Assembly: GCA_036346405.1 (NCBI GenBank)
Contig: CM070548.1
Coordinates: forward strand, 88,123,333 to 88,187,332
Source of the DNA: Phyllostachys edulis
Lineage: Eukaryota; Streptophyta; Magnoliopsida; Poales; Poaceae
Direction: 5' to 3'
Length of the DNA: 64,000 nucleotides
The first letter of the stretch is position 1. Each line of letters starts with the position of its first letter. Shown here one piece after another: positions 1-11,883 of the stretch. Below the pieces are notes generated by a model that saw only the letters and a program-made list of their open reading frames with translations, had not been told where the DNA came from and ran no database searches. Both the position numbers and the translations under genes were made by a program.

Positions 1-1239
1 TCCCTTCAAAGTTGGCAATCAGAGTATCGCAGAGCTGCTCCCAAGTATAGACAGATTCGACCGGTAGGTTAAGTAATCACGACCGAGCAGACCCTTCAAG
101 GACCGTGGGCAAATAATTTGCCATCACGTTATCATTACCACCAGCGGCCTTAATGGCGGTAGAATAAATTTGAAGAAATTCCAGCGGGTTTTGAGTCCCA
201 TTAAACTTCTCTATATTGTCTGGTCGGAACCTGTCCAACCAACAAACAGCTTGGAGACCTACCAAAAATGCTCGGCAGCCCGTAATGGAGTCGTGGCGCC
301 TTCTTTGAAAAGGAGCCGGATTATAGTCAGTCGGGGATCGATTCCTTAGATTTGCATATCTAGGATTCGGTGTCCCATCCCAGTCGTGGACGTTAGGAAG
401 ACATCTTGGACCACCTACCTAGATCAGATGATGCCCCGAGATAGTTCCTCTTGATGAGGAGGAGGAGGAATCAAGTGGTTGTTCCCTGGTCTGACGAACC
501 CTAAGGATTTGTTGGCCCGAGGAGGAATGGCTCAACCCTCACGCCTACCGATGTGAAATTATGGGTGAAAGAGCCGCAATCTCGACATCACGACCAAATA
601 TGGTTGCCGATTTTCGTCCCATTAAACTTTCTATATTTATCAGCCGCCCAACCAACAAACAATATAAGGTGAACACATAGGCATTGGAGACCTACCGATG
701 GATACCGGATTTGACGTTCAAGGATCGACATATCTAGGATTCGTGCACGAGTCTCAATCAAGTAGATATCCAACATATTAACCCATATAAAGTAGTCCAA
801 CGACGTTCACGGTGAGTGGTAACATGTATCACAGTAGTTGTTTCCTTTGAGTTCAAATCTGAGATGACAGAATCGCCATCTTCAACCAATCATCATTATT
901 AGTAGAAAACAAGGGTTCCTATCAACTACTAGGATCTGGAGGCTCAAGTCACACACTCAAGCTTATACCAGCTTGCAAGTTCCTCGTGATAATCTCACTC
1001 TATGCACGACCAACGGCGAGGTAGCTTTGAATTTTTTTTCTTCGCTTCTTTTCCTTCTCCTTTTTTTCCTTTTCTTCTTTTTTATTCCTAAAGAGAACCG
1101 CAAGGTTTTTTATTTCCGAAGAATAGACGATCGACAAGAAAAACCCTAAAACTAAACCAATCTCGACGATGCAACGGCAATTCAATAAGCAAACTAAAAT
1201 AAGAAATATGAAAAAAATTTCTCACCGATGAACTCAAAT
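1..1239 (-). mobile_element. Decayed Ty3/gypsy gag and leader fragment (distal copy)
   Basis: Minus-strand reading at 77-265 gives a gag-type stretch containing LDRFRPDNIEKFNGTQNP, like the N-terminal part of plant gypsy gag proteins. Frames are short and interrupted. From about 760 to 1240 the DNA repeats the segment 3440-4410 in the same order and orientation: the gag start (YFIWVNMLDIY), then a T-rich leader, then sequence corresponding to the primer-binding region. This is therefore the internal start of a second copy lying downstream of its own LTR, as in a tandem LTR-internal-LTR-internal arrangement. Small blocks inside 600-760 look transposed or patched relative to the other copy. The coding is dead. 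Family assignment rests on motif resemblance only. Confidence 0.55.
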
Positions 1240-2110
1240 ACCATTCGATGAACCCTAAGGTTCTATTTGTTGGCCCGATCTTCGATGAGAACGATAAGTC
1301 CTAGAGGGCCGCCAACCTCACGATCCTGCACTACGAACACGCAAGGTCGCAACCACGATTCACCGCATACCTGAAGAAGCATGCAAGAACAAGATAATAA
1401 GCAATCTGAAATTGCAAATAGGATTGAAAGATTTAATTGAATTGGGATTCTGAATAAGGATCTTAATTGGGTGGTCTCGTCGACATACGCAAAAGATACA
1501 AGTTGCGACAAAGGCAAACTAAACTTAAACAAAATCCAAGGAAAACTAAAGGGGTGCGGCCTCCTTAAATAGGGAACGAGGAGCCACAAAACTAACGAAC
1601 TAGCGAGGTGGTACTAACGGTCGCGGATTACTGTTCACGTGAACAGTAACCACGCCCCTGGGTGGGCCGCCGGCAGATGGGCCAAGTTCAGTATGATTAC
1701 AAAGCCCAGTTTGGCCCAGACAAGTGATATAACGCCTTCTTTTGATGATTACGATCATTCCAGAAGGAGTTTGGAGGTGAGGCTAGATCCATTGGAAAGA
1801 GGACGAAATTATCTTTCCATCAAGTACTCGTGGACCTCCAACGGACGTCGTATGTGAAATTTATGGGCGTTTGAAGTCAGTGCTGTCAAGCTGATTCCGG
1901 AGGCCGAACTGGATTCCAAAACGGGTCCCGCTCAAACTGCTTGTTTGTCTTGGACCAAAAGTGACATGGTGCTGCACATATAGATATTCCATCATTAGGT
2001 AGCATCATATAGTTCATATAATATAAAGACACTCCTAAAAACGAGCTCACATGATAAGTTAAGTGAAGCGTACGAGCTCTTGTACTTGGAACAAAGAAGC
2101 ATAGCAAATA
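1240..2110 (-). repeat. Probable gypsy LTR, distal copy
   Basis: This block shares long stretches with 4411-4890 in direct orientation, including the run before and after the TTCACGTGAA palindrome and a tail at about 2103 reading AGCAAATATGGTTGTATCCA. On the minus strand it follows sequence at 2110-2170 that reads like a gypsy polyprotein end (CFQEREDDEDMT) next to a purine-rich GGGAGGATGATGAGG tract, the usual position of a 3' LTR. It is longer than the other copy: 1860-2100 has no counterpart there, while a segment near 1440-1600 is missing from the other copy. Exact ends cannot be fixed. Confidence 0.5.
1628..1649. promoter_or_regulatory. Perfect palindrome with G-box core in LTR copy 1
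   Basis: A 22-bp perfect palindrome is centred on TTCACGTGAA. CACGTG is the G-box core bound by plant bHLH and bZIP factors. The same palindrome occurs in the second LTR copy at 4651-4674. A regulatory role is inference. Confidence 0.5.
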
Positions 2111-3258
2111 TGGTTGTATCCATAGGAGTCATGTCCTCATCATCCTCCCTTTCTTGAAAACAAAGCCGTCCTCGGCTTTTGATAAGCTGAAAATAGGGTA
2201 ACAAAGAAGCCAAGGTGTATGCATGGTATATGTATATGCCATCTGTTTTAACGGTTCTTCGTTGTTGCACACTTAATGTTAGAAGACAGCAGCGATCATA
2301 AAAGATCATTGTATTATTAATCCAAGAGTAATCATATATGTGAATGATTAAAACAAAATTTCTCACACAATAATTATTGCAACTAGTTTTGCAAATGTAA
2401 GTGAAGCGCTTATGCAATTCAAATCTCTGAAATTGTAAACTTGCAAAGGGTAGTATATATGGGCAAATCTACAACTTTTGGAATCAAACAACTTTCATCC
2501 ATATAATCAGATTTCAATCGAGCAATAGCAAATTCATCTAGCAATGGTGAAAAGAAATGTAAGCTCTTCCATAATTCAACATTTTTATTCAGATTGTCCA
2601 TACTAGATTGTGCAATATAAGGTGAACACAGGCATTGGATAAGCACTAAATTTTATTTTCCTCTCAGATTGAACAAGGTTCAAAGACACAAGAATTGTTA
2701 TAAAAACAACAAGTTTCAATTCATCCATGTGAGCACAAGTTATGCATATTCGATAAACCGTAAATTGGTTGTCTATACCATAATCTCCAATTAATTTAAA
2801 ATAGTAGGTGGAGGTGCTAGAAAAAGAATTTAGAGATGAAAGTTCAAAAACTTTCTTCCTAGCACATTCCAAACTAATGGGCTCATTACATGATATAGCA
2901 CAAAGTATCGCTAGGGATATTCTATCAAGTACTTCCTTATGTGTAATTAATTCGACATGTGCACACTTATGAGATTTAAGAGCAAAGACATGGTTTGTTC
3001 AAGTCAACATAAGAAAAATCACAAGATTGCACTACAAGAGGTATATACTCACAATGTGGCTCTATGTCTTGTCAGTAGCACCAAATCAATATCTTTGTCA
3101 TTGTCGCCCTTATCGAGATCTTGAGGTACCTCAAACTTCTTCTATTGACTTAGGATGCACCAAATTATCGCTCATCTCTTCAAGCCGCCTCTAAAGATCT
3201 CGGAGATGGAGTAGGAGCTAAAACAATGTCAAGATTTTTAGTTACCTTAGGTTGCACT
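2111..3258 (-). mobile_element. Internal remnant of the gypsy element
   Basis: Between the two gypsy LTR-like blocks lies about 1.1 kb of AT-rich, stop-filled sequence. At its left edge the minus strand encodes a polyprotein end-like peptide with an acidic REDDEDMT stretch. No protease, reverse transcriptase or integrase motif can be seen, so most of gag-pol has been deleted. A short piece near 2617 (GTGAACACAGGCATTGGA) recurs near 672, which suggests small internal rearrangements. Confidence 0.4.
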
Positions 3259-3624
3259 TCACTTGTGACGGTGGGTGGTGGAGGTACAAAACGACGCTGT
3301 AATTTCTTCTTCAATCGCCCCATGTGTACATGAAGTGGTACTCAGATTCGACCACCAATGTTGAACATCACCGATCAAGGCCGTCCTTGCCATACTCATC
3401 TTCTCATAAGGATCAAGGTCCCGTCTTTCAAAGTAGATATCCAACATATTAACCCATATAAAGTAGTCCAACGACGTACTCTCGGTGAGTGGTAACATGT
3501 ATGCGGTAGTTGTTTCCTTTGAGTTCAAATCGCCCGTGATGACATCAGAATCGACCAACTTCAACCAATCTGTCATTATTAGTAGAAAACAAGGAAACAA
3601 ATCGCAAGTATATGTTCCTATCAA
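3259..3624 (-). pseudogene. Gypsy gag N-terminal fragment
   Basis: An open stretch of 121 residues on the minus strand contains YFIWVNMLDIYFERRDLDPYEK followed by MARTALIGDVQHWWSNL. This resembles the N-terminal capsid region of plant Ty3/gypsy gag. It lies downstream, on the minus strand, of a leader and primer-binding-like site at 4400-4410, as expected for gag. It is much shorter than a normal gag-pol and runs into non-coding sequence on its left, so it is a remnant. A second, poorer copy of its first part lies at about 760-900. Confidence 0.5.
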
Positions 3625-4399
3625 CTACTAGGATCTGGAGGCTCAACCAAGTCACTCACACTCAAGCTTATACCCAGTTCTTACAAGTTCTTACCAATGC
3701 AAAGCAAGGAAGTGGTACAACCGGTGGTCGGTTCGTGATAATCTCACTTGCGATCACCAACGATTGCGAGGAACGACACCGCCGAAAGTTAGTAGGAAGT
3801 GGAGCTCGAAGGCTAGTATGTAGCAAAGGAATAGCAATTATTCAATTCAGCATGCAAAATTGAAAAGCAGTTCAAAGTACTAGTCACAAGTGCTGGTCCT
3901 AGTCTAAACCAAGCCTAGCTAGAGCAACTCGCAAGAACGACTAGTAGTAACAACAGAAGACCAAACTGAACAAACAACGCCAACGAGCAATGGATGAAAC
4001 GAGGTAGCTTTGAATTTTTTTCTTCTTCTGTTTCTTTTCCTTCTCCCTTTTTTTTTCCTTCTCTGTTTTTTTATTCCTCAGAAAGCTACCGGAACCGCAA
4101 GGTTTTCTTTTTTATTTCCTACTCTTGATCGATCCTCCGCCTGCTACAAGACCGATTTCTTTTTTTTTTTTTTTGTACAATGATTTATTTGCTACGGAAC
4201 CCCCAAAAAAAAAGGAAGCTTGGATCCTCACGAGAGAAACAAACTGCATAAGTCGCCGAGCGCGGCGGCGAAATAGAATAGATCTTTTTTTTGTGACGAG
4301 GTCATTGTGTGACTTTGTGAATTAAGCAAACTAAAATAAGAAATTGCGAAGGCACTCTTGGACGATGAACTAAGCCCGAAAAAAATACGATGAACTCAA

Positions 4400-4410
4400 G
4401 CTCGATACCA
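4400..4410 (-). other. Primer-binding-site-like sequence of the gypsy element
   Basis: The minus strand reads TGGTATCGAGC, close to the TGGTATCAGAGC primer-binding site complementary to initiator methionine tRNA used by many plant LTR elements. It sits between the LTR-like block (4411-4890) and the T-rich leader (3990-4390). The equivalent place in the other copy (about 1225-1240) is further eroded. Confidence 0.45.
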
Positions 4411-4890
4411 TTCGATGAACCCTAAGGTTCTATTTGTTGCTCCGTTCGATGAGCATGGTTTGTTGGAGGATCTCGACGATTAGTCGACACCCCGACCACT
4501 TGAAAGTCGATTCTCGCATACATCAAGAAGCATGCAAGAACAAGATAATAAGCAATCTGAAATTGCAAATAGGATTGAAAGATTTAATTGAGTCACTACT
4601 ACAAAATAGGCTATAGAAGGAACGCCACAAAACTAACGAACTCATCACGGATTACTGTTCACGTGAACAGTAATCGCGCCCTTGGGCCGGCGAGATGGGC
4701 CAAGTTCAAGATGATTACAAAGCCCGCTAAACAAGTGTTATTCTTATTGCGATCAGCAGAAGGAGTTTGGATTCCAAGAGGACGAAATTATCTTTCCATC
4801 AAGTACTCGACGGATCTAATAATCCTCATTTTATCTTTTATCTATAATTCATTATTATAAGTAAATATGATGTCATATGGTCATAGCAAA
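4411..4890 (-). repeat. Probable gypsy LTR, proximal copy
   Basis: Direct-repeat partner of 1240-2110. It includes the G-box palindrome at 4651-4674 and ends near the shared AGCAAATATGGTTGTATCCA. Compared with the other copy, about 130 bp near 4594 has been replaced by a short stretch starting CACTACTACAAAATAGG, a motif that resembles a CACTA transposon end. Confidence 0.5.
4651..4674. promoter_or_regulatory. Perfect palindrome with G-box core in LTR copy 2
   Basis: A 24-bp perfect palindrome is centred on CACGTG (core TGTTCACGTGAACA). It is the counterpart of 1628-1649 and is kept intact although the surrounding LTR sequence has diverged and lost segments. Confidence 0.5.
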
Positions 4891-5112
4891 TATGGTTGTA
4901 TCCATAGGGTATTCCCTTAATTTTATAAGGGAGAAGTTTACTAGGTGGTCGTAAGTTCTTCTAACCTAGAGTCACTACTACAAAATACCACCCCCATAGT
5001 CGTAAGTCTTGTCATATGGTACGACTATCTTATGGTCGTAAGTTCTTCTCGACCACCCCCATAGTCGTAAGTGTCGACTATCTTATGGTCGTAAGTTCTT
5101 CACGACCACCTT
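4891..5112. repeat. CACTACTACAAAA-type end with GTCGTAAGT repeats
   Basis: CACTACTACAAAATACC begins at 4973, and the block around it carries several alternating copies of 'gtcgtaagttcttc' and 'gaccacc'. A CACTA terminus followed by short subterminal repeats is the expected layout of a CACTA element end, but from a family different from the one at 5600-18982. No partner end was found. Confidence 0.35.
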
Positions 5113-5590
5113 ATGATCAATAAAACCTATAGGCAAGTGGGTCCAATTGATTAAGGAATCTAAATCAATAATATGTTGTTATTATGCGAAAAGATAACAC
5201 ATAATACCCCATTATCTCCGACTAGTAACTGCCATGCGGCGTGAAGGAGTTACCAGCCCGATGATTACTACAAACGTGCGCCCGTTACTGGATTTGATGA
5301 GGCATCTCTTCAGTAGGGGAAAACGGCTATTCCTTCACAACTATATAAAGGCAACGATCAGAGAGAGGAGCGACAGAGGCGTACACACACGCTATCATGG
5401 GCTATCAGGAAGACAAGCAGGATCATCGCTAATAGTCTTAGTTTTTCTCCTAATTGTTCAGAATACACTCAATACCATACACACACAGGAGTAGGGTTGT
5501 TATTCTCTTCGGAGAAGGCCTGAACCTGTATAAAAATACCCGTGTCAATCTCTCTACGTGATTCTATTCTAGGAGACCCCCCGAATCAAA
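5113..5590 (+). mobile_element. LTR fragment with TATA box
   Basis: This stretch has the texture of an LTR: a TATA-like ACTATATAAAGGC at about 5340, then a region with CACACACAGGAGTAGGG, and 'gaacctgtataaaaatacccgtgtc', a phrase common near the ends of grass gypsy LTRs. No coding sequence and no partner LTR were found. The left edge of the CACTA sequence at about 5600 abuts it directly. Confidence 0.4.
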
Positions 5591-5639
5591 CAATCTTTAC
5601 GTAAGATCGGTTCTAAAACACCGATAGGAACCGTCTATG

Positions 5640-5935
5640 ATACGTACCTATCACAGACGGTTTATAACTAGAATCGTCTGTGATAATTCACAGACGGTTC
5701 TTATTACGAACCATCTATGATAGTCTAGCTAATCACATACGGTTCTATAATAGGAACCGTTTGTGAATTATCACAAACGGTTCTTATTAAGAACCATCTG
5801 TGATAATCTAGCTATCACAGACAGTTCTTATTAGGAATCGTCTGTGAATTATCACATACGGTTCTTAATAAGAACCATATGTGATGAGGCTTATCACATA
5901 TGGTTCTTATTAACAACCATCTATGATATTTTGGC
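5640..5935. repeat. CACTA subterminal repeat array, left side
   Basis: About a dozen copies of a 13-bp motif (variants of ATCACAGACGGTT and AACCGTCTGTGAT) alternate in orientation so that neighbouring pairs can form short hairpins. In characterised En/Spm elements such subterminal repeats are transposase-binding sites. Confidence 0.75.
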
Positions 5936-6465
5936 ATTATAAATGCACCCAACACAACCCCTGCCACTCCTCCCCCATGCGCCACTCTGCTGCTCCTCCA
6001 CTCCGCTGGCTTCACTCTACTGCTGCTCCCCCATGCGCCACCTCCCTGCCCTAGCTCCTCCACCCTGCTGCTCCTCCCCCCATTGCTCCAGCTTAAAGAG
6101 GAGAAGGTCGGGACCCCTGCCCCTAGCACCTCCTCCACTCACGCCTCCTCCCCATTATGCCACTCAAGACCTTGCCTCCACCCCATTGCGCCACCTTAAG
6201 GAGGAGAAGGAAAGGAGGAAGCTAAAGAGAGGAGGAAAGGAGGAGAAGGGGAGGAGGAAGGGATTGAAGGAGAAGGAGTAGGAGAGGAATCTTGCGGGAT
6301 ATTTGGTATTTTCATCGTGAGCTCCGAGGGCAACGATCTTTAACCCTTTATATTTGCTCTAGGTTAATTGCTAAGCAATTTAAGTATGTTTGGTCAATAA
6401 TTAAGAAGAGTTTGTACTTGCAGTTTATTAATGCAATTTGACACTGATTTGTTACATGCGTATAG

Positions 6466-9400
6466 ATGGACCAAAACTAGATGTACGGTGAGAGTCGTGT
6501 GAGTCAAGAGTACATTAATGGCGGCTTGCTTTTAGAAGAGCCACGAGTAGGATATGTTGAAGAAGGATAAAATTTATGTCTCGCCCAAGCATTGATTATG
6601 TAATCAAAATCTTTAACAACCCAGAGCGGATCGAAGCGCACTTGATTCAAAGGGTTTCAAAAAGGGTATACATGTTGGACCAGTCACGGTGAAGAGCAGA
6701 TTATACAGGAAGTTAATAATGACGGCATCGACGAGGAAGTCAACGATATGCCGGATGTGGATTGTGCTTTTGATAAGGATAGGTCGCACGATGACAATCT
6801 GGATCAGATGCTACGTGATGCAGAAGAGAACTACAGTGAGAGAGTTTTGAAAATTCGAGGGCTTAATGGAGGACTCAGTGAGACCTTTGTTCCCTGGCTG
6901 CAAGTCGGAATACACAAGGTTGTCAACCATGCTTGAACTACTTAAATTGAAGGCAAGCAATGGTTGGTCCGATAAGAGTTTCACGGCGTTGTTAGGTCTC
7001 CTAGTGGACATCCTTCCGAGGGAAACGTGTTGCCCAGCACCACCTACCAAGTAAAAAAGGTTATTTGTCCATTGAGAATGGAAGTAGAAAGAATACATGC
7101 ATGTCCGAACGATTGTATCCTCTACCGTAAATAGTATGCAGACATGCATGTATGTCCTGTGTGCAAAGCATCACGATACAAGCGTAAGAATACTGCTAAG
7201 GGTGAAGCAAGGACTTCCTGCTAAGATGTTGTGGTATTTGCCTGTGATCCCACATTTGAAGCATTTATTTGCGACCCCAAAGGAGGCAAGATTGCTGCGT
7301 TGGCACTCAGAGGAGTGTAAGAAATATGAAAAGCTAAGACACCCTGCTGATTCTACCCAGTAGAGAAACTTTGATCGGAGCTTCGAAGAGGTCGATGTGG
7401 AACTGAGGAACATAAGGTTAGGGTTGAGTACAGATGAAATGAATCCTTTCGGTAACATGAGTAGCCGACATAGCACCTGGCCTATGAATATATGTATGTA
7501 CAACCTTTCTCCTTGGTTGTGTACAAAGTGGAAGTACATTTTGATGTCCCTACTTATCTAAGGGCTGAAGCAACCTGGGAATGATATTGATGTGTACCAA
7601 GCACCATTACTGGAAGATCTTGTGACACTTTGGAATGAAGGGGTATAGGTATGGGATGCGTACAAACGAGAGAACTTCACTTTACGCGCCATGTTGTCTC
7701 GCACCATCAATGATTTTTTCGCCCTTGGTAAACTGTAGACTTCAAAGACAAAAGGAGTCAAAGCTTGTCTACACCGCTAGATGCTACAGAGAGTGTATGG
7801 TGAACAACTCGTGCAAAAGCGTATATTCGTCACCGTAGGTTCCTTCCCGTGATTCACCCATACCGCAAAATGAAGAAACAATTAAGCGTAAATAAGGAGG
7901 ACAGTTCGGCTCCAAGGGCTTTTAGAGGAAAGAGGTCTATGATATGGTTAAGGATATTGATGTTGTGCTTGGGAAGGGCGTAAATTAAGAACCCATCGAA
8001 GAACATCCGAAGAAGCGGTCAATTTTTTGGGACTTGCCTTATTGGGAGTACTTAGAAGTTCGCCACTACATCGACGTCATACACGTGGAGAAGAGTGTAT
8101 GTGATAGCTTGATTGGTCTCTTACTGAACATTAGTGGCAAAAGAAAGGATGGTGTTAACGCACGGCGTGACTTGGTTGATATGAACATAAGGACCGAGTT
8201 AGCACTGAAAGAGAACGATAAAGGACGAATGTACCTTCCCTCAGCTTGCTACACTCCGTCCAAGGCCAAGAGAAATGAACTGTGCTAGAGCTTGCATGGT
8301 GTGAAAGTCCCGTCTAGTTACTCCGCTAACATTAAGAAACTTGTTTCTATGGAAGATTTGAAATTAATTGGTATGAAGTCTCATGATTGTCATGTGCTGA
8401 TGACACAAATGCTTCCTGTTGCAATTAGGAGTATCTTGCCAACAAGATCCGAGTGGCAATCTTGAGGTCGTGTTATTTCTTTAACTCAATTACTCGAAGG
8501 TCATCGATCCCTAAGGACTAGATGCTAACGACTCTATGTCATCTTGAGATGTGGTAACGACTCTCATGTTCACCTTGTGAAAGAGATAAAGATATGCGCC
8601 CTGTGTTCCCACGCCATATGAACCCGCTCGAGAGGTACATGGAATTCCCAAGTCCTACGTGACGGAATCAATCTCGACCGAGGGCAAGATCATCGAAGGT
8701 TATGAAACCGAAGAGGTCATTGAGTTCTCGTGACGACTACATGGCTCGTGTGGAACCGATAGGTGTGCCTCTATCTTGTCATGAGGGGGGGACTAGATGG
8801 TATCGAGACCATCAGAAGAAAATCAATCACTCCCGATATGGATACGTACGCTCAAGCCCATTTCACGGTCTTGCAACACATGACCCAAGTTTCCCGTACA
8901 TCGATGAGCATAAAGACATGGTATGCCAACAGAATCTAGATCGGTCGGAGGTTTGGATCACGAGATAGCACAACTTTCGGTTCAACGAATGGCTAAAAGT
9001 GCGAATCACTGGGAGGTCATCAAGTGATGATACGCTGCTATGGTTGAAAATGGGCCACAATTTATAATTGTGACATGACAAGGATACGACATAAATGGGT
9101 ACACATTTTATACGGCATCTCAGGATAGGAAGAGCATAGTCCGTATCAAATGTGTCCGTGATAGATGCGCTTTCACGAAAGCGCTCAATACCATGGGGCA
9201 CATGGGTTGAACTCCTACTATAGGTTCGTAGAGGAGATTTGGGAACTTGACTACGTAATTTTTAAGATCCCCCTGTTTTGATACCATTGGGTTAAACTTC
9301 CGCGAGGTGTGAAGGTCGACAAATACGGCGTCACCACTATGGACCTCAAATTTGTCGAATACAAGGACGAATCATTCGTACTATCGCTAAGCAATTTTTT

Positions 9401-9620
9401 CAAGTTTTTATGTAATGCACCTAAAGAAATAAGAACCGCCATGTAGTTCTTCATGGAAAAGAAGGATTCTCGGAGTTGAGAATGTCGTGGATGAGGAAGA
9501 GTACAATAAATTTGACGAGTTGCGTCCTTTCGGAGATGGCATCAGGCTCGACGAAGAACCCAGTGAGGAAGCTAGCTATATGCGCGTCGATCATCATGAT
9601 GGGCTATATTTTAATTAAGA
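6466..9620 (+). pseudogene. TNP2-like CACTA transposase pseudogene
   Basis: Starting at the ATG at 6466, sequential plus-strand frames follow the order of CACTA TNP2 transposases. The N-terminus has MYGESRVSQEYINGG and KGYTCWTSHGE. Next come a PLFPGCKSEYT/LSTMLELLKLKA/GWSDKSFTALLGLL block (about 6870-7010), a cysteine-rich 'ACPNDCILY...CPVCKASRYK' zinc-type block (about 7100-7190) and YLPVIPHLKHLF (7240). GNDIDVYQAPLLEDLVTLWNEG (7580) and a YKRENFTLRAMLSRTINDF block (7665) follow. The C-terminal part (8700-9550) includes SRYGYVRSSPF-type and GVENVVDEEEYNKFDELRPF sequence. The product would cut and paste CACTA ends. Many stops and frame changes break it, and the stretch 7840-8030 is especially eroded. 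The family assignment is firm; the exact limits are not. Confidence 0.75.
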
Positions 9621-9939
9621 ATTTTATTCCATAACATCATACATGTCAATGTGGACTTGCCATGTGTTATGGACTTGTAATTTCTCATATATTTTGATGT
9701 CAACGTGGAATTATCATGTGTTAATGTGTTATGGACTTGTCATCTTTGATATTGATGTCAATGTGGACTTCATTGTAATGTGGAGTATCAAAATTGGTTT
9801 CACTTGATTTGGAGTTGAGTTGAATTATATATGAATTTTTGAAGTCAACTGAATTGCTAGTGGATAAATTAATTTTCAGTCAAATGATTTGGAGTTGTGT
9901 TACAGACTTGTCACCAGGTTCATGTGGATAAATAGAATG

Positions 9940-10345
9940 GTAGTGGCATATCACAGATGGTTCTAACCGTCTGTGATGTGGACCATATCATAGACGGTTC
10001 TATTATGGAACCGTCTGTGATTCCTTATCACAAACAGTTCCATAATAAAACTGTATGTGATACGCCTTTATTAGGAACCCTAGGGCTCACCCATTCACCT
10101 CCCCAGTGCCCTTAGCCTCTTAAGCTCTCGCTCGTTCGCCTCCTCTAGGGCTCGCTCGTTCACCTCCCCTTAAGTTCCGACATTGCCGCCTCCGACCTCG
10201 ACGTCGCCGCCCCCGACATCGCCGCCACTGTTGCCACCTCGACGCGCGGCCTCCTCCCCGCGCCATCCTCCTCTCCGTGTTGGCCTCCTCCCCTGCACCG
10301 GCCTCCTCCCCTGCACCGGCCTCCTCCTTGCACTGTGAAGGTTAA
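9940..10345 (+). promoter_or_regulatory. Internal subterminal-type repeats followed by GC-rich leader
   Basis: Copies of the 13-bp CACTA repeat reappear at 9940-10060, well inside the element. They lead straight into a C-rich leader with 'gaaccctagggctcacccattcacctcccc' texture (10070-10340). Further copies lie at 11160-11220. A very similar repeat-plus-leader module occurs at 55820-56440 in the other CACTA composite. It lies upstream of the second gene, so it may be that gene's promoter and first exon; this is inference. Confidence 0.5.
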
Positions 10346-11883
10346 TCCTCGATTGTGAATGTTGTATTTGAGATTAATGTGTGATATGAGATGAATGGGG
10401 AGAACCTATCCTCTGCTCCGTCCACAGTGGATTCATGATATTGTGTTAGGTCAGTCAGATGCATGGTTAGGGTTTGGTCCCTGGACATGGTTAGAAGGGT
10501 CTATTTTTGATTCATGCTCTGTGAAATATATCAAAGTGAATTTTGTGGGCTTAATATTGCTCTGTGATTGGAATGGTCTAATTCTGAAATTGGTAGAATT
10601 ACTAGTTCAATTTTGAGCTCTACAAGATTGCTTGCTGCTGTCATAGTAATCACTAGTTTGCCAGCTGCTGTCAAATTGTATTTAGAAGTTCTAGTACTTC
10701 TGTAGTGCTTTACCTGATCACTTAATCTGTTGTCCTGTCCTTTTAATAGAAGAAAGTTTTACTTGATTCTGTTTTGTTTCTATGTCTTCATTAAAGGCTA
10801 GTCTTCTGTGGACTTTAGTAGTGGATATTGATGGTTCTTGATGATCTATGGTTGACAGATGATATCATTTTGAACTTCCTATACATGTGATTGTTATATC
10901 AATCTAGTTAAGCTTTGGATAGAGCTCAAAATCTGAATTTTAGTGTTCTTATCTAATTTATGAAGAGAATAGACCTTAGTGCTGAGATGGCTAAGTTTGT
11001 TTCTTATGCAACTCACCATATGAGAGCTCACATTAATTTCAAATTTTTGTGCTCTGTGCTAATTTCATTCATATACATGTGGTATATGTTTAGCATTTCA
11101 ATCAATTTAAATGACTTGAATGATTTACATTTGATTATGTTAATTATGGACGGTTCTATTATGTTAATTATAGACGTTCCATATCACAGACGGTTCTATT
11201 ATGGAACCGTCTATGATTACTTATCTACTGTGAATGTGGGATATTGCAAATGCTCTGTGATGAAATCAGTCATATACTGAAATTGACATTGCAATCCAGT
11301 TTAGACTTAAGCTCTAAAAGTATTGTTCAAATCTGTCAATTGATCTTGAGATAGTAGTCTGTTACTTTTGGATACTTAAAGACCTGTATGGTCTTTACCC
11401 TTTTAATATTTTCCTGTTAAACGTATTACTCATGCTATTCTATTAGTCCTGAAAACTTGTTGTTGACCTGACTTTAACTATGGTTGTTCACTGTTAGTGA
11501 ATCAATATTGTTAAATCAAGGTTGTTGGCCTTTTTAATTGCTGAATTGGTGTTATGTTAATAGTGAACATTGTTCTTGTTGTTATTGTTTCTAGGATATT
11601 TGACAGATTAGAAGAAGTTTTTAGAGGTCAAGGCTTATATTGTTTTGTCAAAGTCAATTAGTGAAGAGTATAGACTGGTTGAGATGGCAAAGACTTGTTC
11701 TTTTGCAACTCTCCTTCTGAGAGCACAAACTATCATCAATCTTATGTGCTTTATGCTGCTTATTGATGATTTACTACTTGCTGGTATTATGCTTGTTGCA
11801 TAATTATTTCTATTGTGATGAATGTCAAATCTTGCAATCCATTTTATTGCGTATGTAACTTATATAGATAGCAAGTAAGCGAG

